64,000 bases of DNA from Poronia punctata (Eukaryota; Ascomycota; Sordariomycetes; Xylariales; Xylariaceae): positions 62,001 to 126,000 of the forward strand of contig MU401530.1 of assembly GCA_022579005.1 (NCBI GenBank), in the 5' to 3' direction. Every line of letters begins with the position of its first letter. The stretch's first letter is position 1. The notes under the pieces are model-generated. The model was not told the DNA's origin. It did not search any database and saw only the letters and a program-made list of their open reading frames with translations. Of this stretch, positions 44,182-54,409 are shown piece after piece. Position numbers and translations under genes: made by a program.

Positions 44182-45204
44182 TCATTTCTTCTTCCCTTTC
44201 TTAAGTCGCGCTGCGGCGGCTTGAAATGCCTCCTCCGAGGGTTCGCTTTCCCCTACACGACGTTTCTTTCCTTTCGTAAGTCGGGCTGCGGCCGCTTCAA
44301 ATGCCTCCTCCGAGGGCTCGCTTTCTTCTGCACGCCGCTTCTTTCCCTTCTTCGGTGCAGAAGTTGTGGCGCCGTACTTGGCAGCGATATTGTCAAGGAA
44401 GTCCGCGCGGCGCGACTGGTTGCGTTGAATGAGCGCCGCCAGGTCGTCTTCGGGCGAGCCCTTCTTCTTTCCCTTCTTGTTTCCACCCTTATTGCCAAAT
44501 AGCTTATCGTGAACGCCCAATTCTTTCGCATACTCTTCGGCTTCCGCGCCTTCATCTTTTGCGGCCTTGATGCGCGCTTGTTTGGACTTCTTGCTCTCCT
44601 TCGTATAGGCTTTGAACGCAGGCACGTCCTTACTTGCGATAGCATCGTCGATTATCTTGCGAAATCGTTCGTCGTCTTTTAGGACGTCGCTGAGCATCAC
44701 TGTCTCGTAGATCCCATCCATATTGCCTTCGTGTTCCTCGTAGGCGACGAGGATATCGTCTCGCTCTTCATCCGAGCCTTTGTAGGCGGCGGCGAATTTC
44801 TCGATCGCATCGTTCGAAATCGCGTCGCGGAACTGTTCTCGGTAGAAATCCGACCAGCTGAAGCCGTCGGAGTCGACGATGGACTCTGATGTGGAGCCGG
44901 TTTCATCGTAGCGCTTGCGTCTTGCTGGGTCGGAAAGAACGGCGTAGGCAAAGGCGATGGACTGGAATTTCTCGTGCGCTTCTTTCTTTTTATCCTCGGC
45001 GACCTTGTCTGGAAAGTGAGGTCAGCGAGGGGTAATTATAGAATATGGCTGATTCGTGGCTTGCATACCCGGATGGTTCTTCAATGCGAGCTTCCGATAT
45101 GCAGACTTGACTTGGTCCGCGGTTGCTTCGCGCTCCAGACCAAGTTCTTGGTACGGATCAATCGTGGGGGGTTCGCCGTCTAAAATATCTTCCGGTGATT
45201 CCAT
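44182..45204 (-). CDS. J-domain protein of the DNAJC9 type
   Basis: A co-chaperone that stimulates Hsp70 ATPase; animal DNAJC9 also chaperones histones. Exons 45204-45069 and 45008-44182 give 320 residues. The J domain (about residues 16-85) begins [31 protein letters not shown]. The HPD tripeptide lies at residues 44-46, with the Asp codon split by the intron. After it come [25 protein letters not shown] and [32 protein letters not shown], close to the DNAJC9 arrangement. Residues 150 onward are a charged coiled coil. The C-terminus holds a near-perfect 24-residue repeat ([23 protein letters not shown]), then KKGKKK, which is probably a nuclear localisation signal. ATG 45204 is the only in-frame ATG before the J domain. 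It is divergent from the deaminase gene. Confidence 0.92.
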
Positions 45205-45572
45205 GACGAATTTGATAGCTCGCCTCTGTTTCTTCGTGTTGCAGTCGAGCAAGGAAGAGGTTCAAAGATGAATAGAGGTATGTACTTGAATTGACGAAAT
45301 CAGATGGACTTGCCGGTTTAGACGCGTCGGATGGTCTCGAGCCTGGGGTGTAGACGCGTTTAGTGGTTTGGGTGTACCTTACAATGAGTGGGCCACTGAG
45401 GAAGAGGCCCTGCGGGGATCAGCGACAGCGGGGAAATGTTTAATAGCCGGACCATTTATTTTCTACCGACTCAATTATTACGAGCGATTCTGATGACCGC
45501 ATGCTCATTTAACATTCTCTGTATTATAAAGATTATTTCCTACGATCTTTTAACAATTCATGCCTCTAATAC
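45205..45572. promoter_or_regulatory. Bidirectional promoter region, DnaJ / deaminase
   Basis: Only 368 bases separate the two divergent start codons, so the promoters must overlap or abut. A TATTATAAAG stretch near 45524-45533 precedes the deaminase start by about 45 bases. No other element is clear. Confidence 0.5.
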
Positions 45573-46109
45573 ATGTTGATAATGTCGAATTCTACCCAAA
45601 GCCCGACATCGACTGTGCAGCCCGGCGACCATGAAGGTTACATGAGACTAGCACTGTCACTCGCAACTCAGTCGCCTCCAAAACCTACCAATTATCGTGT
45701 CGGTGCCGTCATTGTAGATCCAGCGACAAATGAGGTACTTGCGACTGGCTTTACGCTTGAGCTTCCAGGCAACACGCATGCAGAGCAATGCTGTATAGAG
45801 AAGCTGGCGCAGAAATATTCCGTTGCCACAAAACAGCTGGGCCAGGCATTGCCTGATGAGGTCGTATTATATACAACGGTAGAGCCTTGTTCGCAGCGAC
45901 TGAGCGGCAATCAACCTTGTGTTGATAGAATTATAGCCGTCGGCAAGCGTATCAAAACCGTCTATGTTGGGGTACAGGAGCCGGAGACATTTGTCAGTGA
46001 TAATTCAAGTCGGCGGAAGCTGGAAGAAGCCGGCATTGAGGTTGTTCTTGTTGGCGGTTTGGAAAAAGAGATACTCGAGGTCGCAACTGCGGGGCACGAA
46101 AAGAAATGA
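45573..46109 (+). CDS. Cytidine deaminase-fold enzyme, RIB2/RibD-like
   Basis: A zinc-dependent deaminase of 178 residues, single exon. His69-Ala-Glu71 in NTHAEQCCIEKL supplies one zinc ligand and the proton-shuttling Glu. TTVEPCSQRLSGNQPCVDRI supplies Cys106 and Cys116 as the other ligands. The PC-x9-C spacing with a SxRLSG insert is the RibD/Rib2 riboflavin-pathway type rather than the PCxxC of ordinary cytidine deaminases. The most likely reaction is therefore deamination of diaminohydroxyribosylaminopyrimidine phosphate in riboflavin synthesis, but a related pyrimidine substrate is possible. The start could be the ATG at 45573 or at 45582; both precede the fold. No reductase domain follows, so this is a stand-alone deaminase. 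Shares its promoter region with the DnaJ gene. Confidence 0.85.
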   Translation: MLIMSNSTQSPTSTVQPGDHEGYMRLALSLATQSPPKPTNYRVGAVIVDPATNEVLATGFTLELPGNTHAEQCCIEKLAQKYSVATKQLGQALPDEVVLYTTVEPCSQRLSGNQPCVDRIIAVGKRIKTVYVGVQEPETFVSDNSSRRKLEEAGIEVVLVGGLEKEILEVATAGHEKK

Positions 46110-46256
46110 TAATACACAGCTCTCTTAACCCGGCTCTCTCACAAGGACAGCTATATTTTCAACAATTGTTTCGGAATTTAAGTGTACGTAGGCCCTCACA
46201 AAACACGGATATCACATGAAAAGTAGAATACCCCAAAATCTTGACAAGTCACGGAG

Positions 46257-46267
46257 AAAAAAAAAAA
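46257..46267 (-). terminator. Oligo-T RNA polymerase III terminator
   Basis: Eleven A on the plus strand give T11 on the minus strand, 45 bases beyond the tRNA-Lys 3' end. It is the first T run long enough to end Pol III transcription after that gene. The 18-base palindrome TTCCCAGTTAACTGGGAA (46282-46299) lies in the trailer. Confidence 0.6.
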
Positions 46268-46312
46268 GGTCAGAGGTTGCATTCCCAGTTAACTGGGAAG
46301 CATCAGGAATTG

Positions 46313-46447
46313 AGCCCAATGCGGGGGTCGAACCTATAACATAACATATCTTAGCGTCCAACCATCTACTGGTGGGCATCATATTCACAACTTACCCGCA
46401 ACCTTGAGATTAAGAGTCTCACGCTCTACCGATTGAGCTAACCGGGC
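46313..46447 (-). tRNA. tRNA-Lys(CTT) interrupted in the T-arm by a 62-base GT-AG sequence
   Basis: Read on the minus strand, positions 1-52 run from 46447 to 46396: acceptor GCCCGGT, D-arm GCTCAATCGGTAGAGC, anticodon arm TGAGA-CTCTTAA-TCTCA (anticodon CTT), variable loop AGGTT and T-stem start GCGG. Bases 46395-46334 then interrupt it. The remainder, 46333-46313, gives G, T-loop TTCGACC, stem CCCGC, acceptor ATTGGGC and discriminator T. Removing the 62 bases leaves 73 nucleotides with every stem paired, and no intron at the usual 37/38 site. The insert begins GTAAGT, has CTAAG 20 bases before its end and ends TAG, as a spliceosomal intron would. The B box (GGTTCGACC) is intact, because the insert stops just before it. 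It may be a functional split gene or a pseudogene. Confidence 0.88.
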
Positions 46448-46527
46448 AGTCAAAGCTGTTTGTTGAAACCCGATTTGCTACTCGCGCATATGTCATAGAA
46501 AGCTGTCGGTCGATGTGTGTACATAAA

Positions 46528-46597
46528 AAATAGAGGTGGATACGAACCCACTGAGGTCCTTAAGTCCTGCCCTAATTGGCGTTCGGTTGTTCCACAC
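46528..46597 (-). pseudogene. tRNA-like remnant with B box
   Basis: On the minus strand GTGGGTTCGTATCCACCTCTATTTTTT resembles the 3' half of a tRNA (B box GGTTCGTATCC, then T6). Bases GGACTTAAGGACC upstream resemble an anticodon arm with TAA, as in tRNA-Leu. The T-stem lacks one pairing base and I cannot build an acceptor or D-arm, so it is probably a decayed copy or a chance match. Confidence 0.3.
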
Positions 46598-46599
46598 TG

Positions 46600-49500
46600 C
46601 TTCCTAATACGCACGTATTTCTAGAGAAATCGGGCGCGTCAAGCCTTGAAATTTTCAAATACTCTTGGACTCCTTGTCTTGTGATACCTACGCAGAAACA
46701 TACATACTCGACGTTCATGGCTCAGGGGAGACTGTACATGTATTCTATACCTCTGAGACTTCTCTTGGGGCCTAGGACTTGTTTATCAGGTCATAGTCAA
46801 TAATGCTGCGGGGAAAGTCTAACCTAGGTGCCGGAGAAATCACAAAACATGAAACTTTGTCAAGATCTGTTCCGGTTGCTACCTATACTGGAAATTTTGC
46901 ACACGTGAATATCTTCCCAAGCATGTCAACGTTGTCAGGTAGAAACCAGACCTGTGTGCCTGGAAAATACCTTTTCTAAGGCTCAGGACAGGTCATGAAT
47001 GCAACGATACGCTAGCTAAACACAGGCCAAAAGCAATTCGCAACGGCGTGTTCGTGCAACCCTACTCCAATGGATATTCAGCGACCAGCCTCCAAGCGGG
47101 GGCGGGTTCCTCCAAGACGACAGTGGTGGGATCACGTTGCATGACATCCGAAGCCGCGATACCTGCATCTACTCAGGGCCACTATGTGACTCACAAATCT
47201 CGAGACGAAGGGAGACATTTCGAAGAATCACGCATATCCTACCCCTTGTTCTGTGCTCTCCTTTGTCCGCTACGACGCCAACCGACAGCATACTGGTGTT
47301 GACCTGTATGTTCGTATCGAAGCTATGGTTCGATGACGTGTTGTAAGGGCCTCGTAACTCTCTGTTACCTACAAGGCAGACAGCGTACCAATGCATTCCC
47401 GGATAAGTTCCATGCTCGCGAGGCGTGCAACAACCCCGGTCCAGAAGGCGCGTATTGCTGTTGGACTAGCGTCCACCATCAAGTGATACCTACTTCGAGC
47501 GACAGAGGTGCGTTGAGGCAACCCTGGCCAGCGGGTCGCCTCTCTCGATGATGCCTATTGTAGCAGGCGCAGATGAAACAAACGCCAATACCTAACCTAC
47601 TCCCTTGCATGCCAAAAAATGGTGGAAGGGTCATCAATTCTGGCGCGCCACTTAAAACCGTCTCTCATGTCCATCCGTTTGTCGACACGTCGAGGATGGG
47701 CAGAATCGGCCGTCCTTCCGGTCAAGTAAACGTTGTTCTTTTTATGGGCGGTGTACTGTACCCCAAGGCGACAGAGACGATTGGACTTGTCAAGGTGGCA
47801 AACGATCACTTTGAGAAGTCGAGCAGTCGAGCAGTCAAATCCTCTCTTTTCCAGTCCCATATCGGCACTAGAGCATAGTAGGTATCAGTACCAGGCGTGC
47901 TAGGCTATCCGTTAGACACCTAGGTTAGGTTAGGTTAGCTGATTTAAGGTAGGCAACTCTTGACGACGCCTTGAGGACGCAATGTAACACACCACACCTC
48001 CCTGCCTCTGGTAAAGGACAATTCAACGATACCCCTACTCATACAACGTACACAACATAAGACGCATATGTATTAACTGACTCATCCATATTTGCATCTG
48101 GACCAGGAGGTGGGTATTCTGCAGAACCAGATAGCAAATTTTGAGCCAGAGATATCTACGAGTACACGTGTGAGAGACATCTCTCAGAGCACAGCTACTT
48201 CCGCTCTTCCAGTGTCCGTACGCCACAGAATACCGCTCACCGCCCACCCCGCGAACTACCCCAGGCGACGGGGTTGTTTTACGCATTGATAAGAGCACCT
48301 CTGGTTTTCTACGCGCACGCGTATTCAGCACAACGAGAACGGAGTCCGAATCTTGTACAGTTTTGAGTCATTCGACATGAACCTGGTTATAATGATATGC
48401 AGGCTAAGCAGCATGTGGGAAAGACGTCCTGTGCAAGTCTGCATGCCTGGTTGGCTACCTCCCTTGATACTGAACAGTTGTGACGCCGTTGCTGTAGGGA
48501 TTCCAGCGTCTAAGATGCGTCTAAGATGCGTTATGATGCAGGGCAGGTAAAGTTGGGAATATGTGAATAACGATCACGGGAACAAATCACAATAGCAAGG
48601 CCGACTCACTATTTTCTGGCCATTTGGTAGTTTATAAAGATATGTAAGGTAAGCCTCCCTTGAAAAATTTCCCGTACAGAAAAGCTTCCCCAGTATACCA
48701 CTTTACCTTGGAAAAACACCGATGGTTATGAGAACCAAGTAGATGAAAGACAGGATCTACGATACATCTCCATCATCTTTGTAACCCTGCCAACTGTTCT
48801 ATTACGAAATAGGTAAAACACCTTCTTCTAGCGTGGTTCTTCTTCCCTAATGATGTACTCATACACAACTATACCAAGATAGAGGTAGATACCTGACTAC
48901 TTACCTACTCGTGCCTACCTCATACGTCCAACCCTGCCTTACCCTTATCACCTTACCTAACCAAACCAAAACTCTGAAAACTAATTAAACCAGACTGTCA
49001 CCGCTCATAAAGTTGAAGGCAGTCGTGAGTTCTCTGGCTGAGCATCAATCCGCCATTGCATCTCAAGCGCAACTGCTTGTCTGGTAAGTGAGAATTCCTT
49101 CCCTTGGACGACGTCTTCGTCCCGCCCCGGCGTTTCAACTACCTTGTACCTGCCTATCCTCTGCCATACACCTACCGAAACCTCACGTCTTGTCTTTGTA
49201 ACTAGGACCTGTCCTCCGGCAAGTGCAAGACCAGGTGCCCTATACAAAGTACTAGATAGGTGGATTGGGGGGAGCTGCTCTCGGACACATCCGCCCTCAA
49301 ATTCCGGTACTCTGCATTTCATGTTCAACGTTGTATGACGGATCGGTCCTATGTTAGTACTGTCGCTAGGTACTAGGTAGTTACATGGTACACATCTGTT
49401 TGTGCCTCGGTAGCGACTGTCAATTGCGCGGCTGCTATCAGTATCTACCTACATGTACTTCTTCATCGCTGTTTGCAACATCTTCACGCCTTCCAAACCC

Positions 49501-49975
49501 ACACCCAAACAAAATCTGAACCCTAGTAGGTAATTCCAACGGCCAAGACTGCCTCCTAACCTGACTGCGCCGTCCGCGCTGCTGGAAGGTGGCTTGCTGT
49601 TTATCAAACCGGTCTGGTGTTTGGGGCAATTGCACATTTATATTGTTTGTCATGAGGTAGGTTTGATACCTCCTTGCCCCAGCCTGTATCTTCAAATACA
49701 ACGCAGTTCCTTCATTCCCTTCCGTTCCCCCCCCCAGTTTCTCATTGTTGGGCTTTTATTACATTATCGCTTCATATCATCTCAGGCCCGTATTCAAAAG
49801 GTACGCCGCCCCGAGTCTGGCCTAGTGGCTCAAGCAAGGGACGTCTTTTTATTATGGAATGAGGTGCTAACGAATTTCATATTTAGGCATTGGTAGTATT
49901 ACCCTTGTTAATTTAATTACCGGCACATCCTTTTTCGCCCCAAACCTTCGATAACTCGGGGAGCGTGCTCTGAGG
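46600..49975. other. Long intergenic region, no gene seen
   Basis: About 3.4 kb. The repeated words GTTAGGTTAGGTTAG (about 47927-47940) and many TACCTA/TAGGTA copies (48880-48930, 49365-49450) occur. Open frames such as 49005-49328 minus have no domain or codon bias. The last 150 bases are the Argonaute promoter and leader. Confidence 0.5.
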
Positions 49976-52900
49976 ATGTCCGACTACCAACCTAGAGGTC
50001 GTGGTGGTGGCGGTCGAGGTGGTGGAGGGCGCGGTGGTGGAGGGCGCGGTGGAGGTCGCGGTAGGGGAGACTTTGACGGCCAAGGCCGGGGCCGCGGCGG
50101 TGCAACTTTCTCAGGGTACCAAGGAGGCCGTGGTGGTGGAGGTGGCGGTGGCGGTGGCGGTGGCGGTGGCGGTGGCGGCTACGAGGGCGGTGGTGGTCGT
50201 GGCCGTGGAGGCGGTAGCTACGAGGGCGGCGGTGGTCGCGGCCGTGGAGGCGGTGGCTACGAGGGTGGTGGTGGTCGCGGCCGTGGAGGTGGCTTTGACG
50301 GTGGTGGTCGCGGTGGCTTCGACAAGTTCGCTGGTGAACAAATAGTCTTCACGTCAGTTCTCTTCCTCGCCCCCTCTCGTGAAGTTGCCTCGTGCTGACA
50401 TCAGGGTCTTATCAAAGCTATGATGGCGTCGTGCCTCCGCCGGACAATGCCGTTACGGCCCTGGAGAACAAGATTATCGCTCCACTAACGGGCGTCAGCG
50501 CGCTCAATGCTAAAATGGCAAAGACCAAAATATCCGGGAGTTCGGGCTCCAAAGCTCCCGCCTCTACGGGCGACGTATTCCCCGTGCGGCCAGCCTTTGG
50601 AACCCAGGGCAAACCGATCATCCTTTGGGCCAACTATTTTCGGGTCAACGTGAATGGCGGCTCCGCGCTTTACAAGTATTCCCTCAAGGCGACATGGAAG
50701 GGGAAAGCTTCTCCGGACGGCGGAGAGCCAATAAAAGAAAAGGGGGACAAGAAAGTTCCCGACCCCAAGGGTAGAAAGCTCCACAACATCCTTGGGTCCG
50801 CTCTGAAACAAGTGGCCAAGCCGGGGCAATATGCCACGGAGTTCAAGGACCAGGTGATTACACGCGAGGCCCTTCAGTTGCCACCAAGCAAGACGGTCTT
50901 GGTAACTTACGACGTCGAAGGCAGAGGTGACGTGTTCGAGGTCCTTTTTGACGGCCCGACCAATGTCGACATTCCGGGTCTCCTCGCGTATCTTCGGACG
51001 GGAAAGGACCCGACAGGTGACGTATCTTTCCCCAAGTATATTGAACAAGTGGATGCCATTAGTGTCATAGCCGGCCACCACGCCCGAAGCAACGCATGCC
51101 GCGAAAAAGGCCACGCAGATCTGGCATCCCTCGGCCGCAGCCGTTATTTCCCCTTGAATATTCAAGAAGAGTTGAAGGAGCTATACGGTCCCGAGTACAA
51201 CAGGATCATCCGAGGCTATTTTCAAAGTCCCCGCCTGGCGACCGGGCGCCTTCTACTGAACGCGAACGTCAGCCACGGCGTTTTTCGGCCGAAGGGCAAG
51301 GTCTCGGATCTCTACGAGGGTGGCTTCAACCTATACGATCTCCACAAAGCTCTCGCAAAATTGAAATGCCGGGTCAAGGTCCTGTCAGAAGACAAGAACC
51401 CCCAAAACTTCAAGGTGCATGAAAGGACGATTCACGGACTGGCCGATCCGAAGAAGGATGCCAGAGGCAAGGACCCTCCAAAGATCAAACAGTTTGGAGC
51501 CGATGCTGCGAATGTCCTTTTCTACCTTAAATCTCCAGCACCGGCAGGGCTCAAAGCTAACGCCTACTGCTCGGTCAAGGAATATTATAAGAAGCGTAAA
51601 GTGGCCCGTCGCCATGCTGCATGGTTGTAGATGCTAACTGCTCGCAGGATACGGATACGACGTCAAACCGGAATACCCCGTGGTGAACATTGGGGGCCAG
51701 TCGAAACCGATTTACATGCCTGCAGAATTGGTCGAGGTACTAGACGGCCAGGCAGTGAAGCGGAAGACTACACCCAACGAGACGCGGGACATGATCCTTT
51801 TCTCTTGCCGATCTCCGTACGCCAACGCAACGTCGATTGCCACTCTTGGCCGCAAAGTCCTTGGCCTCGACGGCTCTGATACACTAAAGGCTTTTGGTCT
51901 GCAAGTGGATAAACAGTTGCTGACGGTGCAGGGACGGGAGTTGCCGCCCCCTACCGTCGTCTATCGAGACAACAAGACGGCCATTGTAAGGGACGGGGAG
52001 TGGAACATGGAAAGCGTCAAGGTGTACCGACCCGGTGTCAGGATCGATCGATGGTTTTGGATATCGGTCCGTGACCCACGGGGTTACACGCTTCGTGTCA
52101 ACGAGGTACACGATCACATGGGGGCATGGATAGATTTCATGCAGAGGCAGGGGATAGCTATTGCGACTGCGGCTCTCCCCATGCGACCCCAAGACTGTGA
52201 GGTGGCGATTGAGGACGTGGAGGCATTATTTAAATACATGAAGGCGAAGGACCCCCAATTCGTCTTTGTCGTCCTCCCCGGCAAAAAGACGGACACAGAC
52301 AAGTACAACAAGATCAAGCAGTTATGCGACCGAACCTTTGGCTACCGCAGTCAGGCGGTACTGTCGGACAACTTGAGGAAGTCTAATCCGCAGCTGTATG
52401 CCAACCTGGGCCTGAAGGTGAACCTAAAGATGGGCGGGGTAAACCACAAACTGCGAGAGGATGTCACGATTGTCAAGAATGAGCACACGATGCTGGTCGG
52501 TTACGATGTGACGCACCCGACGAACCTTGCTGGCGACATCCGGGGCGTGCCCAGCTTGGTTGGCATGGTGGCGAGCATCGACAAGGAATTGTCACAGTGG
52601 CCCGGCACGGCCTGGGCCCAATCGGGGAAAGTCGAGATGTTGGGTGACGAGCTGAAGGAGCGCTTTGCGGGGCGTCTCCGTCTATATCGCAGACACAATC
52701 AGGACAACCTACCTGTGAACATCATCATATTCCGCGACGGCGTGTCCGAGGGGCAGTTCTCGCAAGTTATTGACCAGGAGCTCCCCCGTATCCGCCAGGC
52801 CTGCCAGCAGATGTATCCTGCAAACGCGCCGCCGAAAATCACGTTGATAGTTTCGGTCAAGCGTCACCAAACGCGATTCTACCCGACGAACTCGAACAAC

Positions 52901-53398
52901 ACGGTCAAGTCCAGAAACATCAAGAACGGAACCGTTGTGGACCGTGGAGTGACGCAGGCAACCACGTGGGATTTCTTTTTGACTGCTCATAAAGGGCTAC
53001 AGGGTAGGTTGGATACGGGTGACGTTGTGACGGACGATATGGTTTAGCATGCTAACATTTGTTTTTGTCTAGGTACGTCGCGCCCGGCTCATTACACTGT
53101 ATTGCTTGACGAAGTGTTCCGCTCCAAGTCGGCGCAAGATGCAGCCAACATGTTGGAGAAGTTGACATTTGAGACGTGTCACCTTTTCGGACGAGCTACC
53201 AAAGCGGTCAGCATTTGCCCACCTGCATACTACGCTGATATTCTGTGCACGCGTGCGCGGGTGTATCTGGCGGATAAGTTTGAAAGGGCGGATACCGAAA
53301 CTGTGACATCGGGCAAGTCGGGCTCGAGGTCTGAGGAGTCGGTCGTCGAAAACATTGATGTACATCCAAACCTGGCGGATGCAATGTTTTACATTTAA
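49976..53398 (+). CDS. Argonaute (QDE-2-type, RNA silencing effector)
   Basis: Binds small guide RNAs and, if active, slices complementary RNA. Four exons, 49976-50333, 50405-51595, 51648-53003 and 53073-53398, encode 1,076 residues. Residues 1-115 form an RGG/GYEGGGGRGRGG-repeat region that probably binds RNA or partners. The N domain starts around FPVRPAFGTQGKPIILWANYF. The PAZ region holds VKEYYKKRYGYDVKPEYPVVNIG at its end. MID follows (FVFVVLPGKKTDTDKYNKIKQLCD), then PIWI. The catalytic set appears complete: Asp803 (VGYDVTHPT), Glu846 (KVEML), Asp880 (IIFRDGVSEGQF) and Asp1024 (PAYYADILCTRAR), a DEDD version of the DEDH tetrad. The third splice needs GTAAAG at 51596 and rejoins KKRYGYD. 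Slicing competence is inferred from these residues. Confidence 0.96.
50130..50181 (+). repeat. GGTGGC microsatellite coding for poly-Gly
   Basis: A run of GGT/GGC codons inside exon 1 of the Argonaute gene encodes about 16 Gly in a row between the RGG repeats. Such runs commonly change length by slippage. Confidence 0.85.
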
Positions 53399-54409
53399 GT
53401 AGACGTTGGAGGATGGATTGTGCGAATGTGTTGACGAGATGAAATGAAGGCGCGGTGTAGGGCCCTGTTGTTTGAAGATAGTCGATATTGTTTGGCATGG
53501 CTTGTGCAAGCTAGGTAGGTCGTTTGGGTTGTACTAACCTAGCTCGGCGCCGGCCATGACTTCTTTATGGTAACTGGTTATGGGAAGTACTCATACAGAC
53601 AAGAAATTGCGAAGCATATCAATTTGACTTTTGTGTTGCCTTACCCCTTTTCGAACCCGTGCTCCGAGACTTTGGCGTACCTACCGCAGCGGGACCCGTA
53701 GAGTGGTGACAAGTCTAATGAGGCTTGTTGTATAATGTATAGTTAGGATCAGAATAAGTACTGTAACCTACATCGCTGCGCAGGAACATTACGGCTGGTT
53801 TCCAATCCTCGAGATGGATTCTTTTGATGTAGGAATGCGTTAGTTATCTGGATATACTGAGAAAACTATGATTTATCTTTTGGAGTCGACTCTTTAAAGT
53901 TATGGTACTGTATTGATTTAGGTTTGTTTGGTAGTATCAAGTCCAGATGGGATATGACAGTCTTTAAAATATTTAATGAATATCACCACCCGTTTCCTAC
54001 ATCTACAAGGTATGACCCATGTATATATTAATCGTACGTGATGCAGATGAGTTGGAGATTTGTATACGACCGCCGGAATTCGGTTTTATTGGGAAAAGAC
54101 GAGGAGGGTCTTCAAGTACAAGGTTAGGGATATTAGTCTGTTATTCTGGATTTGATAAGTGAGTGACATGATGAAACAGATAAAGAGTATCACTGATCAG
54201 GGGAGTTGGAAGTGTCGTGGGGATTTCTTTGATATATTCTTTATTTTATCCACTCTTCACAAGATCATTCCACTCCTTAAATCGCCGTCGGCCTGGAAAA
54301 CAGCCAGCTTCTCGACTGCCTCGGCAGTCTACCGAACGCGACGCCTCTTTCTTCTTCTTCTTCTTCTTCTTCTGAGGCACGTCCTTATGGATGGATGGAT
54401 CAGGTTAGG
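53399..54409. other. Convergent intergenic region
   Basis: About 1 kb between the Argonaute and CorA-like stop codons. A (TTC)n run lies at 54347-54373. No gene seen. Confidence 0.55.

Noticed and set aside
49005..49328. 107-residue minus-strand open frame
   Set aside because: Codon third positions look random and I recognise no homology.
51596..51647. Argonaute split into two genes at the stop in this interval
   Set aside because: The interval is an intron (GTAAAG to CGCAG, with a CTAAC branch) whose removal joins PAZ-end sequence in frame.
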